DNA of 64,000 nucleotides from JBCBSS01 sp039819065 (GCA_039819065.1 JBCBSS010000016.1:1-64000), one strand, 5' to 3'; positions 45,480-54,712 are shown, numbered from the stretch's first letter. The notes: a model not told the origin generated them from the sequence alone. Numbers and translations: made by a program.

Positions 45480-46235
45480 ATGGAATTATTTTTTCGCGAA
45501 ACCGGAGAGGGAGAACCGCTTATTATTCTTCACGGTGTCTTCGGTTCTTCTGATAATTGGCTTTCTATCGCCAAAATACTCGGAGAACATCACAAAATCT
45601 ACCTGCTCGATCAACGCAATCACGGCCAATCCCCGCACAGTGATGAGTTCACTTATGAAGCGATGGCGAACGATTTGAATTTGTTCATCGACCAACATGG
45701 TATAGAAAATCCAATTATCATGGGGCACTCTATGGGCGGCAAGGTCGCTATGCGGTTTGCCATGGATTTTCCAGATAAGCTTCAAAAACTAATAGTAGTA
45801 GATATTGCTCCCAAGTCTTATCCAGTGCATCATGATGCCATTCTTGATGGTCTTTGTGCCCTTGACTTGAGCGAGCTCAAATCTAGAAACGATGCGGATG
45901 AGCAGCTTTCCAAGTTTGTTCATTTCCAGGTGACCAGGCAGTTTCTGCTCAAAAACCTGACCCGCAGCCCTGAAGGGTTTAAGTGGAAAATAAACCTGCC
46001 TGTAATCAAAAGGGATATAGATAAGATTGGAGAGGGGTTAGACGAAAAGGCTCGTTTTGACAAACCGACACTTTTCATCAGAGGCCTTGAATCAGATTAC
46101 GTGCTGGATGAAGATATTCCATTGATAGAGCAGATGTTTACCAACCAAGAATTGGTAAGCATAGAAGGCGCTGGTCACTGGGTACACGCTGAAAAACCTC
46201 AGCAAATCATTGATGCCATCACTCAGTTTACCTAA
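45480..46235 (+). CDS. Alpha/beta-fold hydrolase, YbfF-type esterase
   Basis: 251 residues. The oxyanion region LHGVFGSSDNWLSIAKIL, LDQRNHGQSPHSDEFTYEAM, the nucleophile elbow GHSMGGKVAMRFAM (Ser) and the late His in GAGHWVHAEKPQQ complete the triad with an Asp in the LESDYVLDED region. The pattern HGxFGSxxNW and DxRNHGxS is that of the YbfF/ABHD11 esterase group. Substrate: short acyl-CoA or thioesters in E. coli YbfF; unknown here. Its stop overlaps the start of the next gene (TAATG). Confidence 0.9.
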   Translation: MELFFRETGEGEPLIILHGVFGSSDNWLSIAKILGEHHKIYLLDQRNHGQSPHSDEFTYEAMANDLNLFIDQHGIENPIIMGHSMGGKVAMRFAMDFPDKLQKLIVVDIAPKSYPVHHDAILDGLCALDLSELKSRNDADEQLSKFVHFQVTRQFLLKNLTRSPEGFKWKINLPVIKRDIDKIGEGLDEKARFDKPTLFIRGLESDYVLDEDIPLIEQMFTNQELVSIEGAGHWVHAEKPQQIIDAITQFT

Positions 46236-46951
46236 TGGGCAACTCAAAGGGATGTATTTACCTGATTCCAATTGTAATAGCTGAAAGCACAGAGGCATCA
46301 GTAATACCTCCCTATGTAAAGCCGGCCATTGAGAAAATAGATTACTATTTGGCTGAGAATGTGCGCACGGCTAGAAGGTATTTCAGTAAGTTGAAGATTG
46401 GCAAACCTATAGAAAGCATTCAATTTGAAGTGCTTGACAAAAAAACGGACGAAACCAATATCCGCGCACTGCTTAACCCGGTATTTAACGGGCAGGATGT
46501 CGGCATAATTTCCGAATCAGGCTGCCCGGGCATAGCAGACCCTGGCGCCATGGCAGTTGATTTCGCGCATAAAAACGACATAGTTATAAAGCCATTGGTC
46601 GGGCCATCGTCCATTCTGTTGGCTCTTATCGGATCGGGCCTAAGTGGTCAGCATTTCGCCTTTCATGGGTATCTACCGATCGATAAGGTGAGCCGAACCA
46701 AGACCATCAACGAATTGGAAACGCAATCGAAGCGTAAAGACCAAACTCAGATATTCATTGAGACGCCTTACCGAAATGATCAGCTTTTCTCGGCTTTGTT
46801 GTCCGAATGCCGGAATGCTACCAGAATTTGTGTAGCCAAGGATCTAACTGGTGCAACAGAATTGATACAAACCAAAACAGTAGCACAATGGCGGCGCAAG
46901 CCCATCCAGATCGGTAAAGTGCCTACAGTATTCTTATTACATGCGAGTTAG
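46235..46951 (+). CDS. RsmI-like SAM-dependent tetrapyrrole-methylase-fold protein
   Basis: 238 residues. The TP-methylase fold is shown by YLIPIVIAESTEASVIPPYV, GIISESGCPGIADPGAMAVD and PLVGPSSILLALIGSGLSGQ, then FIETPYRNDQLFSALL and the C-terminal ICVAKDLTGATELIQT. In E. coli the related RsmI adds the 2'-O-methyl group on C1402 of 16S rRNA. This shorter Bacteroidota type lacks some RsmI segments, so the exact rRNA target is inferred. It overlaps the esterase stop by one base. Confidence 0.85.
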   Translation: MGNSKGCIYLIPIVIAESTEASVIPPYVKPAIEKIDYYLAENVRTARRYFSKLKIGKPIESIQFEVLDKKTDETNIRALLNPVFNGQDVGIISESGCPGIADPGAMAVDFAHKNDIVIKPLVGPSSILLALIGSGLSGQHFAFHGYLPIDKVSRTKTINELETQSKRKDQTQIFIETPYRNDQLFSALLSECRNATRICVAKDLTGATELIQTKTVAQWRRKPIQIGKVPTVFLLHAS

Positions 46952-46985
46952 CATAACGCACTCATAACTAAGCAACTAATAATCC

Positions 46986-47022
46986 TTTAGATTTTATTTT
47001 ATTTTGGATTAATCTAAATTTG
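46986..47022 (+). promoter_or_regulatory. Promoter of metK with an inverted repeat
   Basis: -7 box TAAATTTG (47015-47022) with TTTT at the -33 place (46992-46995, 19 bp). TTTAGATT (46986-46993) and AATCTAAA (47011-47018) are 8-bp inverted arms that overlap both elements and could be an operator. The expected leader is about 30 bases. Confidence 0.5.
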
Positions 47023-47058
47023 GACGCTCAATTGATAAACATTAAAATTCAATAACTT

Positions 47059-48312
47059 ATGCCATATCTTTTCACCTCCGAATCAGTTTCGGAAGGCCAC
47101 CCTGATAAGATCGCCGATCAGATTTCAGATGCTTTAATCGATAATTTCTTAGCTTTTGATAAAGATTCCAAAGTAGCCTGTGAAACATTAGTAACTACCG
47201 GGCTTACTGTACTCAGTGGAGAAGTTAAATCTAAGGCTTACTTAGACGTACAACAAATAGCCCGTGATGTGATCAACAGAATTGGTTACACCAAGGGAGA
47301 ATATATGTTTGATGGTAACTCATGTGGTGTTATCTCAACTATTCACGAGCAATCACCTGACATCAATATGGGTGTAGAACGCGCTAGCCCAGAGGAACAG
47401 GGTGCTGGTGACCAAGGTATGATGTTCGGCTATGCGTCGAAAGAGACTGACAACTATATGCCTTTGGCACTCGATCTGGCGCATAAACTACTAATCGAAC
47501 TAGCAAAAATCAGAAGGGAAAATAGTGATATTAATTACTTAAGACCTGACGCTAAGTCACAGGTAACTATCGAGTATTCTGATGATAACAAACCTCAAAG
47601 AATAGATACCATCGTAATATCTACTCAACATGACGAGTTTGGCGAAGAGCAGGCTATGCTTGATAAGATTCAGGAAGACATGATCAACATTGTCATTCCA
47701 AGAGTGAAGGCTCAACTTAAAGCAGATGTTCAAGCCCTTTTCAATGATCAGATTACCTACCACATTAACCCTACCGGTAAGTTTGTGATTGGCGGGCCTC
47801 ACGGTGACGCCGGATTAACAGGCAGAAAAATTATTGTGGATACTTATGGAGGTAAAGGTGCACACGGTGGTGGCGCATTTTCTGGTAAAGACCCTTCGAA
47901 GGTAGATAGATCGGCGGCTTATGCCACAAGGCACATTGCTAAAAACATGGTTGCGGCGGGTGTTGCTGACGAAATTCTGGTACAAGTATCCTACGCTATC
48001 GGAGTTGCTAAACCAATGGGTATCTTCGTGAACACTTATGGTACAGCTAAGGTCGGTCTTAACGACGGCGCTATCGCTGCGAAAATTGCGGAAATATTCG
48101 ATATGAGACCGTATGCTATTGAGGAACGCTTAAAGCTCAGAACTCCTATTTATTCTGATTCTGCCGCTTATGGCCATATGGGAAGAACACCTCAACAGAA
48201 AACAGTTACTTTCAAGGATCCTACCGGCAATCAGGTGACTCATGAAGTAGAGACTTTCACTTGGGAAAAGCTTGACTATGTTGATAAAGTGAAAAGCGCA
48301 TTTAGCTTATAG
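47059..48312 (+). CDS. metK: S-adenosylmethionine synthase
   Basis: 417 residues, usual for Bacteroidota (longer than the 384 of E. coli). It makes SAM from methionine and ATP. Conserved blocks: FTSESVSEGHPDKIADQISD, GAGDQGMMFGYA, IGGPHGDAGLTGRKIIVDTY, GGGAFSGKDPSKVDRSAAY and ARHIAKNM-type segment (TRHIAKNMV), all with the metal and methionine residues in place. An insertion between residues 200 and 240 explains the extra length. It supplies SAM for the several methyltransferases in this window, though no direct link is shown. It ends at a strong bidirectional terminator. Confidence 0.98.
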   Translation: MPYLFTSESVSEGHPDKIADQISDALIDNFLAFDKDSKVACETLVTTGLTVLSGEVKSKAYLDVQQIARDVINRIGYTKGEYMFDGNSCGVISTIHEQSPDINMGVERASPEEQGAGDQGMMFGYASKETDNYMPLALDLAHKLLIELAKIRRENSDINYLRPDAKSQVTIEYSDDNKPQRIDTIVISTQHDEFGEEQAMLDKIQEDMINIVIPRVKAQLKADVQALFNDQITYHINPTGKFVIGGPHGDAGLTGRKIIVDTYGGKGAHGGGAFSGKDPSKVDRSAAYATRHIAKNMVAAGVADEILVQVSYAIGVAKPMGIFVNTYGTAKVGLNDGAIAAKIAEIFDMRPYAIEERLKLRTPIYSDSAAYGHMGRTPQQKTVTFKDPTGNQVTHEVETFTWEKLDYVDKVKSAFSL

Positions 48313-48328
48313 CCAAAATAAAGAGCAT

Positions 48329-48360
48329 AAAAAAAGCGAGGCTCTCACCTCGCTTTTTTT
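48329..48360. terminator. Bidirectional terminator between metK and redoxin gene
   Basis: AAAAAAAGCGAGG (48329-48341) and CCTCGCTTTTTTT (48348-48360) are perfect arms with a 6-base loop. T-runs exist in both directions, so it ends metK (plus) and the redoxin gene (minus). Confidence 0.93.
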
Positions 48361-48381
48361 ATGTCTTAAGCTTATTAACCG

Positions 48382-48993
48382 TTAGCTAGCTTTCCACTTG
48401 ATAGTACAGCCAATCGCTTTTGTCTTTTTGACTTCAACATCTTTATCGCCCATCAATGCATTTACTGCATTCTCTACATATTTTTCAGTCACATCACTAG
48501 CACTACGTGCATTATTGTCTATCGCGCCGATGTAATTAACAACCAGTGATCCACCATCTTTTCCAAGTATGTAAACATGAGGTGTGTTGGTAGCACCATA
48601 GGCTTTGGCTATTTCCTGGGTATTGTCATAGACATAGGGGAAAGGATATTTCTGGTTCTTCGCCAGTTTCACCATTTCGTCAAAAGAATCACCAGGCTGG
48701 CGCATTGGGTCATTAGAATTTATGGCAATGACCGGAAATCCTTTTTCAGCATACATATTGTGCAGATCGATAATTCTTTGCTCGTACATCTGTGAGTAAG
48801 GGCAGGTATTACAAGTAAAAACTACGATAAAGCCTTTGGCGTTTTTGTAATCAGCCATTGAAACCATTTTACCATCTACATTCTTAAGCTTGAAGTCGAT
48901 GGCCTTATCGCCTACCTCGTATCCTTTTTTTGGAGTAGTACCCGCAAAGAATAGCATCAGGCATACTACAGCAAGAAGTTTAGTCCTAAGCAT
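48382..48993 (-). CDS. Exported thioredoxin-fold (AhpC/TSA-type) protein
   Basis: 203 residues. Signal peptide (MLRTKLLAVVCLMLFFAGTT). The redoxin core has VVFTCNTCPYSQMYEQRI with a CxxC pair (Cys-Asn-Thr-Cys), DLHNMYAEKGFPVIAINSND, and YGATNTPHVYILGKDGG with the cis-Pro. This is the peroxiredoxin/TlpA-like group common in Bacteroidota periplasm. It precedes the bidirectional terminator and follows the TlpA gene by 17 bp, so the two probably form one operon for thiol redox work. Confidence 0.88.
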   Translation of the reverse strand: MLRTKLLAVVCLMLFFAGTTPKKGYEVGDKAIDFKLKNVDGKMVSMADYKNAKGFIVVFTCNTCPYSQMYEQRIIDLHNMYAEKGFPVIAINSNDPMRQPGDSFDEMVKLAKNQKYPFPYVYDNTQEIAKAYGATNTPHVYILGKDGGSLVVNYIGAIDNNARSASDVTEKYVENAVNALMGDKDVEVKKTKAIGCTIKWKAS

Positions 48994-49010
48994 AGTCAGT
49001 TGAGTTTGAT

Positions 49011-49502
49011 TTAGTTTATAAATTCAGTTATTAATGCTTTAAGTTCGTGCTCTTCCAGTTCCTTTTCAATGAATTTTCTTTTACCGGTACGACCGTCTAT
49101 AATGAGGGTCGCAGGAATAGCCCCTGTCCAACTTTTCTCCACTTTGTCTATCCATGAGTTATAGTCTATCTCATCCAGTATGATCACTTTTGATTCGATC
49201 GATTTACGAGTCATGAATTTTTTTACACGCTCCTGCTGATCAGCAAAGTCAAGGCTGACCAAAGTGACCTTGACCTCATTCTTATCGAAGCTTTCGTCTA
49301 ATGCCTCGAAGTAGGGTAACTCCTTTATACACGGAGCACACCAGGTAGCCCAAAAGTTGATCACCTTGATATGGTCTGTTTTTTCATTGATGATTTTATC
49401 CAGCGCTTCAAATTTCACCACTGGTGCATCCTGTGCCAGGCAGGTAACGCATATCGTCGAGCAAAAAAGAATAGTAATGAGGACAGGTTTCATAATTTTC
49501 AT
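49011..49502 (-). CDS. TlpA-family thiol:disulfide oxidoreductase
   Basis: 163 residues from MKIMKPVLITILFCSTICV, which gives a clean signal peptide (cleavage after CLAQ); the frame is open to a Met at 49550, which would only add 16 polar residues. Active site is NFWATWCAPCIKELPYFEAL (WCAPC). TLVSLDFADQQERVKKFM and GAIPATLIIDG (cis-Pro) follow. TlpA proteins reduce disulfides in the periplasm, often for cytochrome c assembly. It is followed by the AhpC/TSA-type redoxin gene 17 bp on. Confidence 0.88.
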   Translation of the reverse strand: MKIMKPVLITILFCSTICVTCLAQDAPVVKFEALDKIINEKTDHIKVINFWATWCAPCIKELPYFEALDESFDKNEVKVTLVSLDFADQQERVKKFMTRKSIESKVIILDEIDYNSWIDKVEKSWTGAIPATLIIDGRTGKRKFIEKELEEHELKALITEFIN

Positions 49503-49550
49503 AACGGTTATAACCGACGTAAGTTTACTAACGTTATACCGATTTTGCAT

Positions 49551-50095
49551 AATAGACGAGTTAGATTGATATATTGGAGAAATATAACTTTTTGAAGTCG
49601 CTCAAATGGTGTAACTACCGGGGGAGGCACATCGCATGAAGATTTATTAAAATATTTAACATGCGCATAATATTAGAATAAAACTTGTATAACATCATGA
49701 GAATTGATTTTGTTGAAGCAAATAATAATTTTTTTTAAAAAAATTTGACAAAAACCACATTTAGCTCAAGTAACTTTCATGTAAGATTCGTGTTCTAAAT
49801 TGTCGTTTTTTACATTCAATGAAAGTCTATTTTATACAAAAAGAAGATTTGTAATTTGCAATTAAAAGTTTTCCACATTTGGCGGAAGTTATCCACAGGA
49901 GTAGTCCGATTTAATATAAGTATCTGTAAATTAGATACTTACGTACCAAAAACTAAATTTATGCTTTGTGGACAACTCAATCAAAAAAAGTACACTTGTT
50001 TTTGTGGCCTAATTTAGCATACAAACCAGCGTCTTCAGCCTTAGGCTTTGATTTTCAAAAAATTAGCGTTCTTATGTAAGTTTTGAAAACGGCAA
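49551..50095. other. Intergenic region with DnaA boxes and AT-rich tracts (candidate oriC)
   Basis: The region has no convincing gene. It contains two exact DnaA boxes, TTTTCCACA (49869-49877) and TTATCCACA (49889-49897), in the same direction 20 bp apart, and a one-mismatch box on the minus strand, TTGTCCACA (49967-49975). AT-rich tracts precede them, including a T8A7 stretch near 49729-49743 and TTATTAAAATATTTAAC near 49644. Spacing and density go beyond chance. It fits a replication origin, but a DnaA-controlled promoter or a datA-like site cannot be excluded. Confidence 0.5.
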
Positions 50096-51874
50096 TTATT
50101 CCTTGTGCTGACTGATGAGTTTATTGCGGTAGGTGTTAAAAATTCGTGATTTAGACACGAAGCCGACATATTTCCCATTGTCAATGACCGGAAGGTTCCA
50201 TGCCTGGGTAACCTCAAATTTACTCATGACAGATTGCATATTTTCATGAGAGGAAACAGTAGCAGGAGGAGAATGCATGAGCGTTTCTATCGTTGTCCTC
50301 TCTCTCAATTCGGAGTCGAACATGATGTCTCTTATGTCATCCAATGTGATGATACCTGCGAGCTCCTGTTTTTCATTAACGACCGGAAAAATATTCCGTT
50401 TCGATATTTTGACCAGATCAACCAATTCCCCCAGAGTAGCCTTAGGATGAATTTGCAAGAGATCCTTTTCAACTATTTTTTTCATGTTGATCAGGCTAAG
50501 TACTTGCCGGTCTTTATCGTATTGGATCAAGTCACCGCTTTCAATGAGGTTCTTGGTATAAAGCGAGTGCTTCTCGAAGAATGAACCAGTATTATAAGCA
50601 ATAGCCGATACGAGCATAAGCGGAACAAATAGCTGGTATCCACTGGTGATCTCGGCAATCAGGAATATGGCTGTCAGTGGTGCGTATAGTACCCCACTCA
50701 TTACACCACACATCCCGACCAACGTAAAGTTACTGGTACTCACCACGTTTGAGCCGTAGAAGAAATTGATGGTATTGGAAAAAAGAAATCCTGTTACACC
50801 TCCGATAAAAAGAGAAGGTGCGAATATTCCTCCACTACCACCTGATCCTATAGTAAGCGATGAAGCAATTGGTTTGATCAATAATACCCCAAAAAGAAAT
50901 AGGAGTAGAAAGCCAGTGTTTTCGATCTCATCAAAGAACAGGCTTCTACTAAATACATTGGTAGTATCTCCGGCCAGTAGTGCTTTGATGGTATCATAGC
51001 CTTCGCCATAGATTGGCGGGAAGATGAAGATAATGAGGCCGAGTAAGATACCGCCGGTCAATACCCTCCCTAAGTTGTTCTTTACCCTGCTGATGAAGCG
51101 TTCTACGCGGTAAGTAACTCTAGTAAAGTAAACAGATACCAACCCACAAATAATACCCAGCAATATATAGAATGGCACATCAGCGGCAATGAAGTTATCC
51201 CTTAGTCTGAAAGAGAACAATACATGCTCGCCCAGCAGGGTCAAGGATACCAGAGATCCAAAAACGGATGAGATTAATAGTGGAATGAACGTAGAAATGG
51301 TCGCTTCAGCTAAAATGACCTCCAGACTGAAGATGACTCCAGCAACAGGTGAGTTGAATATAGCACTAACAGCTGCTGCTGCGCCACAACCAATGAGCAG
51401 TGTTCTTTTCTTATAATTCAGGTGCATAACCGATCCAATGTTGGATCCTATGGCTGAACCGGTAACCACTATAGGGGCCTCTAACCCTACAGAACCACCA
51501 AAGCCTACGGTAATGGCACTGGTCACCATTCTAGAAAACATCATAGTTCTCTTGACGATACTTGATCTCTTGGAGATGATGTATAGAATCGTGGTAATAC
51601 CATGGCCCAGGTTTTCCCTGAAAATATATTTCGCCACCAGCGAGGTGACCAGTATACCTAGCAACGGGTAGCTGAGGTACAAAAGGTTAGCGTATTCTAT
51701 ATTAAATCCACCAGTTAGCAACTGTTGGATAAAATGAACAAGCTCTTTAAGAACGACAGCCGCAAACCCGGATATAACACCAATAAGGGCACTCAAAATG
51801 ATAATGAATGTCCGGTTGTTAAGATACTTAAGACGCCAAATCAGAAACTTTACCCTGAGGTCCTTAAAGCTCAA
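50096..51874 (-). CDS. ClC-family chloride channel/transporter with CBS pair
   Basis: 592 residues. The ClC core has GFGGSVGLEAPIVVTGSAIG (gating Glu in GLEAP), CGAAAAVSAIFNSPVAGVIF and IGSGGSGGIFAPSLFIGGVT. About ten to eleven membrane helices span residues 20-430. A CBS pair (about 455-580; HPKATLGELVDLVKISKRN, GIITLDDIRDIMF) closes the protein and may bind nucleotides. The gating Glu is kept, as in CLC H+/Cl- exchangers and channels. Expression from a TAACTTTG -7 box at 51911. Not linked to other ion genes. Confidence 0.93.
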   Translation of the reverse strand: MSFKDLRVKFLIWRLKYLNNRTFIIILSALIGVISGFAAVVLKELVHFIQQLLTGGFNIEYANLLYLSYPLLGILVTSLVAKYIFRENLGHGITTILYIISKRSSIVKRTMMFSRMVTSAITVGFGGSVGLEAPIVVTGSAIGSNIGSVMHLNYKKRTLLIGCGAAAAVSAIFNSPVAGVIFSLEVILAEATISTFIPLLISSVFGSLVSLTLLGEHVLFSFRLRDNFIAADVPFYILLGIICGLVSVYFTRVTYRVERFISRVKNNLGRVLTGGILLGLIIFIFPPIYGEGYDTIKALLAGDTTNVFSRSLFFDEIENTGFLLLFLFGVLLIKPIASSLTIGSGGSGGIFAPSLFIGGVTGFLFSNTINFFYGSNVVSTSNFTLVGMCGVMSGVLYAPLTAIFLIAEITSGYQLFVPLMLVSAIAYNTGSFFEKHSLYTKNLIESGDLIQYDKDRQVLSLINMKKIVEKDLLQIHPKATLGELVDLVKISKRNIFPVVNEKQELAGIITLDDIRDIMFDSELRERTTIETLMHSPPATVSSHENMQSVMSKFEVTQAWNLPVIDNGKYVGFVSKSRIFNTYRNKLISQHKE

Positions 51875-51910
51875 TGAATTGATTGTTTAGATTGAAAAAT
51901 GCAGCTGTTG

Positions 51911-51918
51911 CAAAGTTA
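51911..51918 (-). promoter_or_regulatory. -7 box of the ClC gene
   Basis: Exact TAACTTTG on the minus strand, 37 bp ahead of the start; no TTTG at the -33 place. Confidence 0.5.
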
Positions 51919-52045
51919 AAACAATAGCCCACAAATAGTCCATCTTGACCACATAGTTTGACAATCTGAACAAGGGATGACAATTACCTTTCTATAAGTC
52001 TATTTGTTTTCTAAATTAACCGTTCCTTCTTACACCATTTGATAC

Positions 52046-52993
52046 ATGAAAAACCGGATTACAAAGCTTTTTAATATTGAATATCCCATCATCCAGGCTG
52101 GGATGGTATGGTGCAGTGGCTGGAAGCTCGCATCGGCAGTGAGCAATGCTGGTGGGCTTGGTTTGATCGGTGCTGGCTCCATGCATCCCGATACATTAAG
52201 AGAGCACATACAAAAGTGTAAACAAGCGACCCAGAAGCCTTTCGGTGTCAACGTTCCTTTGCTATATCCGGAGATCGAAAAGATCATGCGTATCATTGTA
52301 GAAGAAGATGTCAAGATTGTGTTTACATCTGCGGGAAACCCGAAAGTGTGGGCAGGCTTGCTCAAGCAACAAGGGGTAAAAGTGGTGCATGTGGTATCAA
52401 GTGTGAAATTCGCTCGGAAAAGTGAAGAAGCTGGTGTTGATGCTGTCGTGGCCGAAGGGTTCGAAGCTGGTGGGCACAATGGCAGGGAAGAGACCACTAC
52501 TTTCTGCCTGCTACCCATGGTGAGCGAACAGGTTTCTATACCATTAATCGCTGCCGGTGGCATTGGCAGCGGGAAAGCTATGCTGGCTGCTATGGCCTTA
52601 GGGGCAGAAGGCGTCCAAGTCGGTACCCGGTTCGCCACTTCCATAGAATCGTCGGCCCATGAAAATTTCAAGCAACGCGTGGTAGCATCATCAGAGGGGG
52701 ATACGATTCTAACGATGAAACAGCTCACTCCGGTGCGCCTCATTAAAAATCAATTCTATGAGCAGGTCAAATCTGCCGAAGAAGCAGGAGCGGATAAAGA
52801 GGAGATCAAAAGGATTCTAGGCATAAGGAGGTCGAAGTTGGGAATTTTTGAGGGTGACCTTGAGGAGGGAGAGTTGGAAATTGGACAAGTTTCAGCCGCC
52901 ATCGCAGCAGTTCAACCAGCTCAAGATATACTATTAGATATATGGAATGATTTTCTAACCAGAAAAAGTGAATTACAAAACCTGTTTTCATGA
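52046..52993 (+). CDS. Nitronate monooxygenase family protein
   Basis: 315 residues, FMN TIM barrel (NPD/2-nitropropane dioxygenase group). FNIEYPIIQAGMVWCSGWKL, ASAVSNAGGLGLIGAGSMH, DAVVAEGFEAGGHNGREETT and IAAGGIGSGKAMLAAMALGA, GVQVGTRFATSIESSAHENF are the conserved flavin and phosphate-binding blocks. The family oxidises nitronates and includes FabK-type enoyl reductases, so reductase activity is the alternative. It overlaps the VOC gene by four bases (ATGA). Confidence 0.88.
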   Translation: MKNRITKLFNIEYPIIQAGMVWCSGWKLASAVSNAGGLGLIGAGSMHPDTLREHIQKCKQATQKPFGVNVPLLYPEIEKIMRIIVEEDVKIVFTSAGNPKVWAGLLKQQGVKVVHVVSSVKFARKSEEAGVDAVVAEGFEAGGHNGREETTTFCLLPMVSEQVSIPLIAAGGIGSGKAMLAAMALGAEGVQVGTRFATSIESSAHENFKQRVVASSEGDTILTMKQLTPVRLIKNQFYEQVKSAEEAGADKEEIKRILGIRRSKLGIFEGDLEEGELEIGQVSAAIAAVQPAQDILLDIWNDFLTRKSELQNLFS

Positions 52994-53388
52994 AAATAAA
53001 TTTTTCTCAGATCAAAGAAACCTGCCTTTATATTAGTGACGTTGATAAAAGCGATGCTTTCTATCACGGCATTTTAGGATTGCCGGTCATTAGTAAGGTA
53101 GCCGGTAAGCACATTTTTTTCCGTGCAGGGTCTAGTGTATTATTATGTTTCATCGCTGAAGACTCGAAGACAAAAACAAGCCCTCCGGGTCACTATGCTC
53201 ATGGTAAGCAGCACTTTGCTTTCGAAGTAGAAAGTGAAGCTTATGATAGTACCAAAGCCTATTTCACCGATACGCTTAACATTGAAATTATTGATAAAGT
53301 GATTTGGAAAAGTGGTCAGGAATCTTTCTATTTTCATGACCCGGACGGTCACATACTCGAAGTAGTACCAAAAGGCATCTGGGATTAA
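52990..53388 (+). CDS. VOC-family (glyoxalase/dioxygenase-fold) protein
   Basis: 132 residues, a single VOC module with two beta-alpha-beta-beta-beta units. KETCLYISDVDKSDAFYHGI is the first unit, and YAHGKQHFAFEVES and FYFHDPDGHILEVVP give the second metal His and Glu. The His/Glu pattern suggests a metal site. Glyoxalase I, dioxygenase and resistance proteins all use the fold, so function is open. It is translationally coupled to the nitronate monooxygenase, a hint of common detoxification work. Confidence 0.85.
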   Translation: MKINFSQIKETCLYISDVDKSDAFYHGILGLPVISKVAGKHIFFRAGSSVLLCFIAEDSKTKTSPPGHYAHGKQHFAFEVESEAYDSTKAYFTDTLNIEIIDKVIWKSGQESFYFHDPDGHILEVVPKGIWD

Positions 53389-53494
53389 TGCAGTTTTATC
53401 GCATAGAACAAGTATCTGATTTATACATTTTAAGGATAAGGTCCTAATATTTTTATATCACTTAGTATATTGAAAACTAAAGCCCTTTGTCTCT

Positions 53495-53514
53495 ACTATG
53501 ACTTATATCATAGT
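53495..53514 (+). repeat. 7-bp inverted repeat ahead of the PAS kinase gene
   Basis: ACTATGA and TCATAGT (53495-53501, 53508-53514) pair around a 6-base spacer, 115 bp ahead of the kinase start. It could be an operator or weak hairpin. The rest of this 241-bp gap shows nothing further that I can support. Confidence 0.35.
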
Positions 53515-53629
53515 GAAATCTAGTTATAATTATTATTTAGTCGTTCACTTGCAAAGCATCTAGTGCCTTGTCTCTCTTAGTCGTCGGACGGGCAAATGAT
53601 CACTTTTTTAATTCTGAAGTTCCCTGAGT

Positions 53630-54712
53630 ATGCCAAGTAGCTATGATTATGTAATCAACGCCATAGAGTTGTTTCCAGATCCAATACTAATAGTTGACAA
53701 ATCCGGTCTTATTTTATCATGCAATAATCAGCTCTCAAAATTCTTCGGCTATAGTCGAGAAGAATTACTAAAGCAGCCAATCAGCGTGCTGATTCCGTCT
53801 CGATATCATGAGCATCATCACAAGCACGTAGCATCCTTTGGCCATGCCAATACCTCGAGAAAGATGGGTGAAGGCTTAAAACTGTTTGCGCTCAAAAAAG
53901 ACGGCGCAGAGGTGGATGTTGACATCGCCCTGGCCCCTCTGGAAACCAATGACGGTGAGGCTTATACCATGGCCGTAATTCGAGATATATCAGATAAGCG
54001 CCAATTCGAAGTTTCTTTACTCGAAAAAAATGAAAAGCTGGCCAAGCTCAATAATGAGTTGAAGAAATTCGCCCACATTGTATCCCACGATCTTAAATCG
54101 CCTCTGGGCAGAATAAAAGCCTTGGCTTCACTATTAAAACAAGGTGCCAGTTGCAATGACAGTAAGGAGTACCACGATATATCGATACTGCTACAGGAAA
54201 ACATCGAGGGGATGGAAAGGCTGATACAGGGCATATTAAGAAATGCCGAACTCGACGAAGAATCGCCCAAACAGCATCACTTTGTCGACCTGAATCAAAT
54301 GGTCGATGAATTGAAAAAGTTGATATACATTCCAGATCACTTCCATATTCAAGTAAAGGATACTTTACCGACTATTAAGGGGAATCGTACACAGCTCATT
54401 CAGCTTTTCATGAACTTGATTTCTAATGCCGTCAAATACAATGATAAAGATCGAGGTTTATTGGAAATTGGCTACGAGGATGAGGCCGATGCATACTCGT
54501 TCTACTTTGCGGATAATGGCCAAGTGGTCGCGCCTGAAAAACGGGATGTGATATTCAAGCTTTTTGGTAGGGAAAGTACGCTCAAATCAGAGCAGTCTCA
54601 GGGCATAGGCCTCAATACCGTGCGCGAGATTGTGATGGATGCACAGGGTGAGTTGTGGTACACAGAAAGTCCACTTGGGGGCTCTTGCTTCCGGTTTACC
54701 TGGAAGAAATAA
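53630..54712 (+). CDS. PAS-domain sensor histidine kinase, soluble
   Basis: 360 residues, no membrane segment. A PAS domain (about 8-120; ILIVDKSGLILSCNNQLSKF and VIRDISDKRQFE at the end) precedes a short coiled coil and the HisKA helix with His153 in FAHIVSHDLKSPLGRIKAL. The HATPase part has FMNLISNAVKYNDKDRG (N box), YFADNGQVVAPEKRDVIFKL (G1-F boxes) and GIGLNTVREIVMDA (G2). The motif after the F box is intact. No response regulator is adjacent; a partner is elsewhere. Cytoplasmic signals such as redox or small ligands are the usual PAS inputs. Confidence 0.9.
   Translation: MPSSYDYVINAIELFPDPILIVDKSGLILSCNNQLSKFFGYSREELLKQPISVLIPSRYHEHHHKHVASFGHANTSRKMGEGLKLFALKKDGAEVDVDIALAPLETNDGEAYTMAVIRDISDKRQFEVSLLEKNEKLAKLNNELKKFAHIVSHDLKSPLGRIKALASLLKQGASCNDSKEYHDISILLQENIEGMERLIQGILRNAELDEESPKQHHFVDLNQMVDELKKLIYIPDHFHIQVKDTLPTIKGNRTQLIQLFMNLISNAVKYNDKDRGLLEIGYEDEADAYSFYFADNGQVVAPEKRDVIFKLFGRESTLKSEQSQGIGLNTVREIVMDAQGELWYTESPLGGSCFRFTWKK

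Noticed and set aside
47000..47058. SAM riboswitch ahead of metK
   Set aside because: The -7 box at 47015-47022 leaves a leader of about 30 bases, too short for any SAM riboswitch class.
52030..52743. 237-residue minus-strand frame
   Set aside because: It is antisense to the nitronate monooxygenase gene, whose motifs are clear.
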